A stretch of DNA of 64,000 bases from Crocinitomicaceae bacterium. GTDB taxonomy: Bacteria > Bacteroidota > Bacteroidia > Flavobacteriales_D > Crocinitomicaceae. The notes beneath the pieces were generated by a model that was not told the DNA's origin, made no database searches, and worked only from the letters and a program-made list of their open reading frames with translations. How positions within the stretch are numbered: the stretch's first letter is position 1; each line of letters starts with the position of its first letter. Positions 8,090-16,892 of the stretch are shown piece after piece. A program made the translations under genes and the position numbers. The stretch spans positions 434,001 to 498,000 of the forward strand of contig JAGYIR010000011.1 of the NCBI GenBank assembly GCA_018402525.1, given 5' to 3'.

Positions 8090-9121
8090 ATGCAACTGTA
8101 TAATAAATTAAGTGCGAAAGAAAGAGCAGATATGATCGATCAGGCGGGAGAAGACCGTTTGACCATCTCTTTCTATCAATACCACAAGATTGGTAATCCG
8201 CACGTTTTCAGAGATCATTTGTTTTTAACATGGAATGAATTGGACGTACTCGGTCGAATTTACGTTTCCTACGAAGGAATTAACGCCCAACTTTCTGTCC
8301 CCGCTCCAAAATTTGAAGCATTCAAGGCGCATTTGGACAGTATTTCTTTTCTCGAAGGAATTCGATTAAATATCGCCATCGAACAATACGATAAATCGTT
8401 TTTGAAGTTAAAAATCAAGGTGCGTGACAAAATTGTTGCGGATGGTTTAAACGACGATACATTTGATGTCACTGATATTGGTGTGCATTTAAAAGCCAAA
8501 GATTTCAACGAAATTATCGCCGATGAAAACACCGTTCTTGTCGATATGCGGAACCACTACGAAAGTGAAATCGGTCACTTTGAAGGTGCCATTACTCCAG
8601 ATGTCGACACCTTTCGTGATTCTTTGCCAATTATCGAAGAAGATTTAAAAGACTACAAAGAGGATAAAAACCTTGTGATGTATTGCACAGGTGGGATTCG
8701 CTGTGAAAAGGCGAGTGCCTATTTCAAACACCGTGGATTTAAGAACGTCTACCAGTTAGAAGGTGGAATCATTGAATACACGCGTCAGGTGCAAGCTGAA
8801 AATCTTGAAAATAAATTCAAAGGAAAGAATTTTGTCTTTGATGAACGTCGCTCTGAAAAAATATCCGATGATGTAATCGCTGTTTGTCACCAATGCGGAG
8901 GAACGTGTGATACGCATACAAACTGCGCCAATGAGGGCTGTCACTTGTTATTCATTCAATGTGAAAATTGTCGTTCAGAAATGAACAATTGCTGTTCTAC
9001 GGAATGTAAGGATATCATTGCGCTTCCTCTAGATGTGCAAAAGGAATTACGTCGTGGAAAGGCTGAAAGCAATAAAATCTTCAAGAAAGGGAGATCTGAA
9101 GCGTTGAAGTTTAAGGAATAG
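8090..9121 (+). CDS. trhO: tRNA uridine(34) hydroxylase, rhodanese family
   Basis: This 343-residue cytoplasmic protein matches the TrhO (YceA) family, which makes 5-hydroxyuridine at position 34 of certain tRNAs using molecular oxygen. It has the N-terminal acylphosphatase-like domain (about 1-100) and a rhodanese domain (about 120-215) with catalytic Cys199 in YCTGGIRC. A C-terminal Cys-rich zinc-like segment follows (CHQCGGTCDTHTNCANEGC and CENC). Length and motif order are as in the family. It stands alone, with its own promoter and an M1 peptidase upstream. Confidence 0.9.
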   Translation: MQLYNKLSAKERADMIDQAGEDRLTISFYQYHKIGNPHVFRDHLFLTWNELDVLGRIYVSYEGINAQLSVPAPKFEAFKAHLDSISFLEGIRLNIAIEQYDKSFLKLKIKVRDKIVADGLNDDTFDVTDIGVHLKAKDFNEIIADENTVLVDMRNHYESEIGHFEGAITPDVDTFRDSLPIIEEDLKDYKEDKNLVMYCTGGIRCEKASAYFKHRGFKNVYQLEGGIIEYTRQVQAENLENKFKGKNFVFDERRSEKISDDVIAVCHQCGGTCDTHTNCANEGCHLLFIQCENCRSEMNNCCSTECKDIIALPLDVQKELRRGKAESNKIFKKGRSEALKFKE

Positions 9122-9223
9122 TTACGCTTCAAATATCGTGAAAAATAGACTGGAAAAAACCGTCTGATTCTAATGTAATCCTAAGAGTTTGGCACGATGA
9201 CTTAAGAATAAAAATTTCCTATT

Positions 9224-9231
9224 TAATTTTG
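9224..9231 (+). promoter_or_regulatory. Possible -7 element for carbonic anhydrase
   Basis: TAATTTTG matches TAnnTTTG, 28 bases before the start codon. No good -33 element is seen at the expected distance. Confidence 0.35.
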
Positions 9232-9259
9232 TTATTTTTAAGCAAATAAATGGAACAGG

Positions 9260-9904
9260 ATGAAAACACTTACCAAAGAAATGCAAGCTGCGATTACGCC
9301 TTCAAAAGCAATAGAGTTATTGAAAGAAGGGAATAAGCGATTTGTTAGCAACTTAAAAATCAATCGAAATTTACTCCAACAAGCGAACGAAACATCTGAT
9401 GGCCAACATCCCTTTGCTGTTACTTTGAGTTGTATTGACAGTCGCACCTCTGCCGAACTTATTTTTGACCAAGGATTGGGAGATATTTTTAGCGTGCGTA
9501 TCGCAGGAAATATAATTAACGAAGATATTCTAGGGAGTATGGAATTTGCTTGTAAAGTGGCAGGGTCGAAAATCATAGTTGTACTTGGACATTCTAAATG
9601 TGGTGCAGTTAAAGGTGCATGTGACCATGTTGAAATGGGTAACTTAACAGCATTGTTAAGCAAACTTCGACCTGCAGTTGATGATGAATCTGAGACCAAA
9701 GAAAACCGTAATTCAAGCAATCCTGAATTCGTGGAAAACGTTTCTATAATCAACGTAAAGAGAACGGTAAAAGCCATAATGGAAAGAAGCCCTATTCTCA
9801 AGGAAATGATCTCATATGGAGAAATTGGCATCATTGGTGGATATCATGATATAACAACTGGCGAGGTACTATTCTATTCTGACACAATGAACTTAGAAGC
9901 ATAA
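9260..9904 (+). CDS. Beta-class carbonic anhydrase
   Basis: This 214-residue enzyme should interconvert CO2 and bicarbonate in the cytoplasm. Zinc ligands of the beta class are visible: Cys58 in CIDSR (with the Asp60-Arg62 dyad), His111 and Cys114 in GHSKCGAVKGA. The RIAGNIINEDILGSMEFA segment is also typical. No signal peptide is seen. The gene stands alone, with about 119 bases of featureless sequence before the next gene. Confidence 0.92.
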   Translation: MKTLTKEMQAAITPSKAIELLKEGNKRFVSNLKINRNLLQQANETSDGQHPFAVTLSCIDSRTSAELIFDQGLGDIFSVRIAGNIINEDILGSMEFACKVAGSKIIVVLGHSKCGAVKGACDHVEMGNLTALLSKLRPAVDDESETKENRNSSNPEFVENVSIINVKRTVKAIMERSPILKEMISYGEIGIIGGYHDITTGEVLFYSDTMNLEA

Positions 9905-10022
9905 GTCAGGTTTGTGCAAGTGATCAAAAAGGGATTTGCAGTAGATAACTATTATCCAATTACAAAGTATGGTTGTACTTGTAAAAATCTATGTAAATTA
10001 GTGAGCTAAAAACCACTATATT

Positions 10023-10361
10023 ATGAAAATAAACACTACAAATCCTGGGATAAGCTACCCAGAAGTGCAACAAAAATTGGAAAATAAATTTCCGAACTAC
10101 ACGTTCAAAATGAGAGGCAGACAGATGTTGATTGGAAGCCAGTCTTCAACTGTTGGAGCGAACATCATTATTCGAAAAAACAAAATTATTGTCGCAGGAA
10201 ACTTTCCGACATTAGGCGGAACAATGCTGTTTGCAGTCTCGTTAGTCCTTTTGGGTATTTTAATTCCATTGATCATTTACTTCGCAGCATTTCACTCAAA
10301 CTTAAAAAAGTTCGAGAAGGAAATTGGTGAGTATTTACAAGAGGAATACGGCACTATTTAA
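10023..10361 (+). CDS. Small membrane protein of unknown function
   Basis: I do not recognise this 112-residue protein. Residues 1-60 are polar and beta-rich (NYTFKMRGRQMLIGSQSSTVGANIIIRKNKIIVAG). Residues about 64-92 form a strongly hydrophobic segment long enough for one or two membrane passes, and the tail is charged. The layout suggests a small cytoplasmic domain tethered to the inner membrane. Neighbours (carbonic anhydrase before, small lipoprotein after) do not indicate a role. Composition and start look normal for a real gene. Confidence 0.6.
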   Translation: MKINTTNPGISYPEVQQKLENKFPNYTFKMRGRQMLIGSQSSTVGANIIIRKNKIIVAGNFPTLGGTMLFAVSLVLLGILIPLIIYFAAFHSNLKKFEKEIGEYLQEEYGTI

Positions 10362-10417
10362 AAAAATCTCATTTCGTCTTAATAAAAAATTGTAATTTCA
10401 CAAAAAAAAAACGACCT

Positions 10418-10642
10418 ATGAAAACGATTAAAATATTTGCATTAACAGTGTTTGGAACGATTGCTCTGGCTTCATGTAAGAAAGACTATACGTGTAACTG
10501 TTCTTCGGGTGGATTTACTGTAGTTGCAGAAACGTATACAAGTGTTACAAAAAGTGATGCTGAAAGTAAATGTGCAGATTACGAGACTGACGCTAATGCC
10601 CTTTTTGGTGGCGGAGTGTCTTGCTCAATCGCAAAGAAATAA
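10418..10642 (+). CDS. Small cysteine-rich lipoprotein
   Basis: This 74-residue protein begins with a lipoprotein signal peptide (MKTIKIFALTVFGTIALASC, lipobox LASC), so the mature form is about 55 residues on a lipidated Cys20. The mature part has four more cysteines (positions about 26, 28, 52 and 69), which could form two disulfides. I know no function. The gene ends at a strong hairpin shared with the nhaA remnant on the other strand. It resembles the many short Lys-Lys-Asp-Tyr-Thr-Cys lipoproteins found in Flavobacteriia. Confidence 0.7.
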   Translation: MKTIKIFALTVFGTIALASCKKDYTCNCSSGGFTVVAETYTSVTKSDAESKCADYETDANALFGGGVSCSIAKK

Positions 10643-10663
10643 GGAATTATTTTCAAATTAAAG

Positions 10664-10697
10664 ATCCCATTCGTTTTATTCGGATGGGATTTTTTTA
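10664..10697 (+). terminator. Terminator shared by convergent genes
   Basis: A 10-bp stem ATCCCATTCG / CGGATGGGAT (one G-T) with a 7-base loop is followed by seven T. The stop codon of nhaA on the minus strand (10676-10678) falls inside the loop and its last codons lie in the stem. Confidence 0.8.
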
Positions 10698-12004
10698 TTC
10701 GCCCAACGAATAATGAAAAATCCAACGAAACCTGACAAGACAGAAGCAACCAAAATGCCCAATTTTGCTTGCGATTGAAGTTCAGGAGACACGAACGCTA
10801 ATCCAGCAATGAAAAGTGACATCGTAAATCCAATGGCAGCTAGAAATCCAGCACCAACTAAATGTCCCATATTCATTCCTCTTGGCAGCGTTGCCCATTT
10901 TAATTTGATCAACACATAGGCGAATCCCACGACACCAAATACTTTCCCGAAAATCAATCCTACAATGATACCGATGGTCACGGGGCTTTGAAATTGCGTA
11001 GCTAAATCTCCAGTCAAATCGACTCCAGCATTCGACAGCGCAAAAATCGGCATAATAACAAATGCAACTAGCGGATGCATGGCATGTTCAAGTCGCTGCA
11101 ATGGGGTTAAGGCTGATTTGGTTGTATTTCTAATAGATTCCAAGAGGTGAGATTGCTTTGGTGTCACGGTTGGAACATTGTTCGGCTCTGTTGCTCTGAA
11201 TTTATCAAGTAGAATGTTCAATCGCTCAGAAAATGCCCTTTCGCTAATTTTTACATTTGCAGGAATGGTAAACGCAGCAAGTACAGCAGCAATGGTTGCG
11301 TGCACGCCTGACATCAGAAATGCCAGCCATAATCCACCTATTCCAATAATTGCGTAATACACGGTATTTCTGACACCAATTAGATTAGAAACAATTAGGA
11401 CCGCCATGAAGGCAGCTCCTGTGAGTAAACTGCTCCAATCAATTTCAGAGGTATAAAAGATGGCAATTACCAATACAGCACCTAAATCGTCAGCGATGGC
11501 AAGTACAGTTAAAAATATTTTTAACGACAATGGGACTTTATCACCAAGCAAATACAAAATACCTAGCGCGAAGGCTATATCCGTGGCCATTGGAATCCCC
11601 CAACCATTAGATGCCTCGCCACTACTATTGATCACAAAATAAAGTAACGCTGGAACTAACATCCCTCCTACTGCTGAAATCAATGGCAAAACAGCATTTT
11701 TAGGTTGACTCAGTTCACCACCAATAATTTCCCGCTTTAGCTCAAGTCCAACGACAAAGAAAAATACAGCCATTAAACCATCATTGATCCAGTGATGTAA
11801 AGCTTTTACTAATGACCGATTCACCAAAACCAATGGAGAACTCTATTTCCCAAAATGCATTAAACCCTTCTGCCCATGGTGTATTTGCAATCACCAGCGC
11901 AACAAATACAGCAGAAAACAAAACCAACACCACTCATGGCGTGTATTGTTCATAAAGCGCTTTATGGGATTAATCAAAAGTTTATCTATGGGTTGTTCCT
12001 TCAT
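10676..12004 (-). pseudogene. nhaA: NhaA Na+/H+ antiporter, interrupted by frameshifts
   Basis: NhaA is an inner-membrane antiporter exporting Na+ for protons. The 3' part (10676-11833) is intact and contains the essential Asp pair in LAIADDLGAVLVIAIF. A downstream ATG at 11833 would give only 385 residues and would lose the first helix. Upstream sequence continues the gene in other frames: MKEQPIDKLLINPIKRFMNN from 12004, then AMSGV, then FSAVFVALVIANTPWAEGF and EIEFSIGFGE, then the intact frame at LHHWINDG. Removing one extra base at each of three points (near 11938, 11922 and 11810) restores a normal N-terminus. This is either a decayed gene or consensus error. Confidence 0.8.
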
Positions 12005-12027
12005 GAATGCTAGCTTTTTGGCTGCTA

Positions 12028-12035
12028 CAAATCTA
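12028..12035 (-). promoter_or_regulatory. -7 element upstream of nhaA
   Basis: The minus strand reads TAGATTTG, a perfect TAnnTTTG, 24 bases before the original nhaA ATG (12004). This supports the full-length start. No clear -33 element is seen. Confidence 0.4.
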
Positions 12036-12230
12036 CCAAAACTAATCGCCTAAAGCTGGCAATTATTGTGTTTTATCAGTTTAAAATCCATTTAGCCGAT
12101 TATCTGATAAATGAGTTTAGTTAAAAATGTATAATTGATATTGATTTAGAATCATTCTAAGCCTTTTACAGCTTCATTTTGGGCTTAATTGAGTAGCTTG
12201 CAACACACCAAATCAAAAATTGAAATAGAC

Positions 12231-13298
12231 ATGAATGAGTTATTTAAAAAAGTAAAAGACATCTATGAAGATGGATGTGTTACAATCATCTTAAAAACGC
12301 ACAGAACAAAACCAGACAGCAATAAAGATGCAATCAATCTAAAGAACCTCATCGATGATGCAGAGAAAAGACTTTACGCAGATTTTGAAAAACGTTTTGT
12401 TTGGCCCATCATGGAAAACATCAATAAACTAGCTGAAGCCATTGACCACAGTCAAAACCTAGAAGGACTTGTGTTAGTAGCAAATCAATCTATGGCCGAC
12501 GTCACTCGAATTCCTATAGAAGTGACGAGTAGAGTTGTCATCGATAAAACCTTCGCTACACGGGATTTAATCCGATCGATGCATAGTGACTCGTCGTATT
12601 ATGTCCTTGCGATAAATAGAACACAGGCAAGATTAATTGAAGCGTATAATGATCGAGTTGTAAAGGAATTTAAAGGTGAGTTTCCCTATGAGGATCATCT
12701 GCACACCACAAACAAAGCTAAATCTTCTACCAACAAAGGACAGGATAATCTCATTGAAGAATTTTTTAACCGAGTGGACAAGATTGTTATTGAAACAACG
12801 AAAGATAATCCTAAACCGATTGTACTGGCTACAGAAGATAGAAATTTCGATTATTACCTAAAAATCGCAGATCAGAAAGACCGAATCATTGGCTCCATTA
12901 ACCGTGATCAAAAAGACGAAAGTGCACATGACTTGGTGCAGCATGCATGGGAAGAAGTATTTAAGCTCGTGAAGCAAAAAAATGCGAACCGCATCACCGA
13001 GTTAAGCGAAGCCGTAGGAAAAAACCAATTTGTATCTGATTTTAATGAAATCTGGAACGCCATAAAAGAAGGAAAGGGAAAAACACTGTTTGTTAAAAGA
13101 GGTTTTTACCAACCTGCATTGATCGATGGAAATGTAATTACTTTAGTCGGTGATGACCGTCGAATGGAAAAGAATGTTGTCGATGACATCGTTGATGAGA
13201 TGATTGAGCATAATCTGGCATTTGGAGGCGACATTGTATTCGTTGAAGGTGAGGAACTTGAAGGTTTCCAGCAACTTGCATTAACTACAAGGTACTAG
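12231..13298 (+). CDS. baeRF3-domain protein, Balon-like ribosome-associated factor
   Basis: This 355-residue protein resembles the bacterial archaeo-eukaryotic release-factor (baeRF) group, specifically baeRF3, to which the hibernation factor Balon belongs. Family-like features are the N-terminal ILKTHRTKPDSNKDAINLKN stretch, a central SYYVLAINRTQARLIEAY segment, the eRF1 domain-2-like PIVLATEDRNFDYYLKIAD, and a C-terminal segment (EIWNAIKEGKGKTLFVKRGF) like eRF1 domain 3. I see no GGQ motif, so peptide release is not expected. The ATG at 12231 fits the family better than a TTG at 12189. It lies 45 bases before a DAACS transporter gene. The family call is from memory of sequence patterns. 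Confidence 0.72.
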   Translation: MNELFKKVKDIYEDGCVTIILKTHRTKPDSNKDAINLKNLIDDAEKRLYADFEKRFVWPIMENINKLAEAIDHSQNLEGLVLVANQSMADVTRIPIEVTSRVVIDKTFATRDLIRSMHSDSSYYVLAINRTQARLIEAYNDRVVKEFKGEFPYEDHLHTTNKAKSSTNKGQDNLIEEFFNRVDKIVIETTKDNPKPIVLATEDRNFDYYLKIADQKDRIIGSINRDQKDESAHDLVQHAWEEVFKLVKQKNANRITELSEAVGKNQFVSDFNEIWNAIKEGKGKTLFVKRGFYQPALIDGNVITLVGDDRRMEKNVVDDIVDEMIEHNLAFGGDIVFVEGEELEGFQQLALTTRY

Positions 13299-13343
13299 AT
13301 TTAGTTTCATAGTTTTTATAATTAACCGAATTTAGTACAATTC

Positions 13344-14663
13344 ATGGTAGACATTAAACCATTAAACGACTTAAGTTCGTACTTACTAAGACTGATTAAG
13401 GGTAAACTTTGGCTTCAGGTAATCATTGCGCTTATTTTAGGGTCGATTTTGGGAGTTGCTTTAAATCCTTCTTCGGGTAATATTTCTGTCAAGCTGAGTG
13501 AGCAGTTAGCAGTGTGGTTTGATTTACCAGGAATAGTTTTCCTTAAGATCGTGCAAATGGTAATGATACCATTGATTTTTAGCTCGATTATTTCAGGAAT
13601 CATAAGTAATACAAGTAATAATCTCAAATCAATGGGATTAAAACTCCTTTTGTATTTTATTGTTACCACAATCGTAGCCATTACGATAGGAATTCTTCTG
13701 GCAACTTGGTTAAAACCGGGCGAATATGTGCAGCAACTTGGTGGGCTTTCAGGTGGTGAGGTAGTTGACATAACAACAAGTAGCCAAATGGTGAATTTTG
13801 ACAACATTCCAGATGTTATCGCTGATTTAATACCTCACAACCCTCTAGAAGCTATGCTTACAGGAGAGATGCTCGGTGTAGTGATTTTTACCATTATTAT
13901 CGGAATAGCTATAACTCAATTGAAGGATAGCACTATCCAGCCTATCATTAAAGGCGTCGAAGCATTACAGAAAATATGCATGATTGTCGTTTCGTGGGCC
14001 ATGTTACTGGTACCATACGCCGTATTTGGAATGATGGTAGCACTGCTCTCTAGAATTGGCTTCGAAGTGGTCATTGGACTAGGTTATTTTATTGTCGTGG
14101 TACTTTTTGGACTTCTAATTTTACTGGTGTTTTACTTGTTGGTACTATTCTTTACCACTGGTACTCCACCCTTTAGTTTTTTGAAGAAAATAAAAGATGC
14201 TCAGCTCTTGGCATTTTCAACAGCAAGTTCTGCCGCAGTCATGCCGATTTCAATGAAAGTTGCCGACGAAAAACTTAATATTCGATCCAGTATAAGCGAC
14301 TTTGTAATACCTATCGGTGCAACGATCAACATGGACGGAACAGCTTTATTTCAGTGTGTTACAACACTGTTTATCGCTCAATCTTACGGCATTGACTTAT
14401 CAACAGTGAATCTTGTGCTTATCACACTGGTGATCGTTGGAGCTTCCATCGGTACCCCATCCATTCCAGGTGGAGGTGTCATCGTTCTTGCAGCAGTTCT
14501 GCAAAGCACCGGTTTGCCAACGGAGGGTATTATCATTATCATTGGTATCGATAGAATTCTAGGGATGTTTCGAGCCGCTGTTAACGTTACTGGAGATTTA
14601 GTGGCCTGCGTTGTTTTTAATAAATGGATTCCTGAAAAACAATTTGAGGTTAGAAAAATATAA
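13344..14663 (+). CDS. Dicarboxylate/amino acid:cation symporter (DAACS)
   Basis: This 439-residue inner-membrane transporter belongs to the glutamate/C4-dicarboxylate symporter family (GltP/DctA type). The serine-rich re-entrant motif appears as FSTASSAAVMPISM (about residues 290-303), the NMDGTALFQ substrate/Na+ motif near residue 330, and GASIGTPSIPGGG in the second hairpin. About eight membrane helices are visible. It should import glutamate, aspartate or C4-dicarboxylates with Na+ or H+. It follows the baeRF3 gene closely, so both may be on one transcript, and ends at a hairpin. Confidence 0.9.
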   Translation: MVDIKPLNDLSSYLLRLIKGKLWLQVIIALILGSILGVALNPSSGNISVKLSEQLAVWFDLPGIVFLKIVQMVMIPLIFSSIISGIISNTSNNLKSMGLKLLLYFIVTTIVAITIGILLATWLKPGEYVQQLGGLSGGEVVDITTSSQMVNFDNIPDVIADLIPHNPLEAMLTGEMLGVVIFTIIIGIAITQLKDSTIQPIIKGVEALQKICMIVVSWAMLLVPYAVFGMMVALLSRIGFEVVIGLGYFIVVVLFGLLILLVFYLLVLFFTTGTPPFSFLKKIKDAQLLAFSTASSAAVMPISMKVADEKLNIRSSISDFVIPIGATINMDGTALFQCVTTLFIAQSYGIDLSTVNLVLITLVIVGASIGTPSIPGGGVIVLAAVLQSTGLPTEGIIIIIGIDRILGMFRAAVNVTGDLVACVVFNKWIPEKQFEVRKI

Positions 14664-14664
14664 A

Positions 14665-14701
14665 AAGTGCGCTCTAGAGTAAATTCTCAAGGAGCGCACT
14701 T
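14665..14701 (-). terminator. Bidirectional terminator between convergent genes
   Basis: A perfect 10-bp stem AAGTGCGCTC / GAGCGCACTT encloses a 17-base loop with a small inner stem. The T-rich tract is on the minus strand (TTTTTATATTTTT), so it mainly serves the barrel gene ending at 14717, and probably also the symporter gene. Confidence 0.7.
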
Positions 14702-14716
14702 CGTTATTTCTTGCTT

Positions 14717-15286
14717 CTATTTCTTTCGAATCAAATTCACATTATACCCCAATCCCGCAGAAATCATAATTTCATCCGACTTGGCATCTGGTGATGCTAG
14801 ACCTCTCACCGAAGAGTTAAAATAAGAAACGTTTCCAAAAAAGTGAAAGAACTTCCACACGTAATACGAAACGCCCAAATTGATTCCAAACGACGGGACC
14901 ACTCTCAATGTCCTGTTTCCAAACATGTCGCGGTCATTGTTGACCTCCATTAATGCTACTCCTGGCAAAAATCCAAGGTGTGCGTCAAAATTATTTTTCG
15001 ACAAGTGGTATTGGATTCCAAAGTGAGTTCTAAAATTACTCTTGAAATAATTAAAATCATTGTTTCCATCTACAAAATAGTGCGATTCTCCTCTAAAACT
15101 AAGATGATCATCCAATCGACCTTCCAAAAATCCCGAAACATAGTAATTGGATTCAGCTCTATTCAGCATCATTGTAGGAGAAATAGTGGCCGAAGCACTA
15201 ATCAATCCCGGTCGAACGTATATATCCTTCTGTGCATTTACTGTAAATCCCAGTAAAACCATCACAAATCCTATTTTCTTCCCCAT
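14717..15286 (-). CDS. Probable outer-membrane beta-barrel protein
   Basis: This 189-residue protein has a short signal peptide (MGKKIGFVMVLLGFTVNA, then Gln) and alternating aromatic/polar strands such as HLSFRGESHYFVDG and FGINLGVSYYVW, suggesting a small eight-strand outer-membrane barrel. Specific function is unknown. Its start overlaps the end of the preceding barrel gene by 16 bases, so the pair is translationally coupled and may act together. The protein ends with charged LIRKK rather than the terminal aromatic residue common in barrels. Confidence 0.65.
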   Translation of the reverse strand: MGKKIGFVMVLLGFTVNAQKDIYVRPGLISASATISPTMMLNRAESNYYVSGFLEGRLDDHLSFRGESHYFVDGNNDFNYFKSNFRTHFGIQYHLSKNNFDAHLGFLPGVALMEVNNDRDMFGNRTLRVVPSFGINLGVSYYVWKFFHFFGNVSYFNSSVRGLASPDAKSDEIMISAGLGYNVNLIRKK

Positions 15287-15894
15287 AAGTCAGCAATTTT
15301 ATAGTTAATACCAATGTGAAAAAGCAAGTGGCCTTCCAATGCTGAACCTTTGTGCTTTTCAAATTCTAATACACCGTTGTGCTCATGTGCGTGAATGTCC
15401 TCCCCAAGGTGAATCATGTATTGAGCCACAAACGACACATCCATGCGTTCAGAAAGATTGAGGTGAAATCCTGCACCTGCTTGAACTGCTGAACTTCCAC
15501 GAGTGACTCTGTTTTGAGGATTCCTGTGTTCTTGCAATTCTGTATAATCGAAACAGTGACCCGCTATAATATATGGCTTGATTAAAGGTGTTTGTTTATC
15601 CGTAAAGTAGTACATCACGCTCCAACCAATGTGATAATCCGTTCTTGTTCCTAAATCGTCTATTGGCGAAGTAATATAATCAAAAAACCAATCGGTGTTC
15701 AATCGGTTTGCAAATTGTAGGCGAAATTGACCACCAGCACCCAGTCCATTACTACCAAAACCACCGTGGTTAAATGTACTAAATGTTGTACGTACTCCCA
15801 ACGAGAAAATTCCACTCTGGTTTTTTTTGATTGCGAGTGGCTGACTATACCCCAAAAATGGTACAAGCAGCAATGAAATAATGAAATGTCTCAT
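15271..15894 (-). CDS. Probable outer-membrane beta-barrel protein
   Basis: This 207-residue protein starts with a signal peptide (MRHFIISLLLVPFLGYS, then Gln) and continues in amphipathic strands (GAGGQFRLQF, IGWSVMYYFTD, MDVSFVAQYMIHLG, HLLFHIGINYKIAD). It looks like an OmpX/OmpW-sized barrel. A His-rich loop (HLGEDIHAHEHNG, about residues 165-177) could bind metal, which is an inference only. It is the first gene of a two-gene unit with the following barrel gene and lies downstream of fabI, separated by a terminator. Confidence 0.65.
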   Translation of the reverse strand: MRHFIISLLLVPFLGYSQPLAIKKNQSGIFSLGVRTTFSTFNHGGFGSNGLGAGGQFRLQFANRLNTDWFFDYITSPIDDLGTRTDYHIGWSVMYYFTDKQTPLIKPYIIAGHCFDYTELQEHRNPQNRVTRGSSAVQAGAGFHLNLSERMDVSFVAQYMIHLGEDIHAHEHNGVLEFEKHKGSALEGHLLFHIGINYKIADLWGRK

Positions 15895-15979
15895 AGATCA
15901 GTTTGTTATTTGGTTTCCTTCTTAACGATTACAGGCTGCAATTTATTATGCATACATATAATTTATTGATTCGTAGAAG

Positions 15980-16009
15980 CAAAAAAAAAATGCGACAGAT
16001 GCCGCATTC
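15980..16009 (-). terminator. Terminator of fabI
   Basis: On the minus strand the stem AATGCG / CGCATT (6 bp, 8-base loop) is followed by about twelve T, 22 bases after the fabI stop codon. Confidence 0.65.
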
Positions 16010-16030
16010 TTCTACTATCAGTATCTCTTG

Positions 16031-16843
16031 TTATTCTGCAAAACGATCCATCACTTCTTGAGTAACCCCAGTATTGGAGAATCCACCGTCGTGAAATAAG
16101 TTCTGCATGGTGACGTATTTTGTATAATCGGAGAACATAGTGATGCAATAATTCGCACAATCGAGCGCATCAGCATTTCCAAGAGGCGACATTTTTTCAG
16201 AATAGTTAATGAACGAATCAAACCCTTTCACACCACTTCCCGCTGTTGTCATCGTTGGAGACTGAGAAATCGTGTTGACACGCACTTTCTTCGCAATTCC
16301 GTAATGGTAACCAAAACTTCTTGCAATAGACTCCAAATATGATTTATTGTCAGCCATGTCATTGTAATCAGGGAACACGCGTTGTGCCGCAATGTAGGTC
16401 AATGCAACAACTGAACCCCATTCGTTCATGGCATCCAATTTCATTGCAGATTGCAACACCTTATGAAATGACAACGCCGATACGTCCAATCCTTTCATTG
16501 TGAACTCATAATTCTCATCGGTATAGTGACGACCTTTACGCACGTTGATTGACATTCCAATCGAATGAAGTATAAAATCAATTTTACCTCCCAGAATTTC
16601 CATAGATTGCGAAATCAAATTCTCAAGATCCTCAACGCTTGTTGCATCGGCTGCAATCACCTTACTGTTAGTTTTATCAGCAAGGGCATTAATTTCTCCC
16701 ATTCGCATTGCTATCGGCGCGTTGGTCAGGACAAAAGTCGCTCCCTCAGCGTGCGCTTGTTCAGCTACCTTCCAAGCTATGGATTGCTCATTCAAAGCAC
16801 CAAAAATAATTCCTCTTTTCCCTTTAAGTATTCCGTTTGTCAT
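16031..16843 (-). CDS. fabI: Enoyl-[acyl-carrier-protein] reductase (NADH)
   Basis: FabI performs the last reduction of each fatty-acid elongation cycle (type II FAS, cytoplasm). The 270-residue protein has the atypical short-chain-dehydrogenase signature: a nucleotide-binding start (GIIFGALNEQSIAWKVA), IDFILHSIG and the catalytic Tyr-x6-Lys in DYNDMADNKSYLES. VRVNTISQSPTMTTAG follows. Length is as in E. coli FabI (262). It is transcribed alone from its own promoter between two minus-strand neighbours. Confidence 0.93.
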   Translation of the reverse strand: MTNGILKGKRGIIFGALNEQSIAWKVAEQAHAEGATFVLTNAPIAMRMGEINALADKTNSKVIAADATSVEDLENLISQSMEILGGKIDFILHSIGMSINVRKGRHYTDENYEFTMKGLDVSALSFHKVLQSAMKLDAMNEWGSVVALTYIAAQRVFPDYNDMADNKSYLESIARSFGYHYGIAKKVRVNTISQSPTMTTAGSGVKGFDSFINYSEKMSPLGNADALDCANYCITMFSDYTKYVTMQNLFHDGGFSNTGVTQEVMDRFAE

Positions 16844-16865
16844 AATTGTGCTAGTTTGGATGCTA

Positions 16866-16892
16866 CAAATTTAGAATAATCTAACAATTCAA
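16866..16892 (-). promoter_or_regulatory. Promoter of fabI
   Basis: The minus strand has TTG at 16892-16890, a 16-base spacer and TAAATTTG at 16873-16866, 23 bases before the fabI ATG. The -33 element touches the 3' end of the upstream gene. Confidence 0.5.

Noticed and set aside
9122-9180. Terminator after trhO
   Set aside because: The AGAC-GG / CC-GTCT hairpin is short, has a bulge and is not followed by a T-run.
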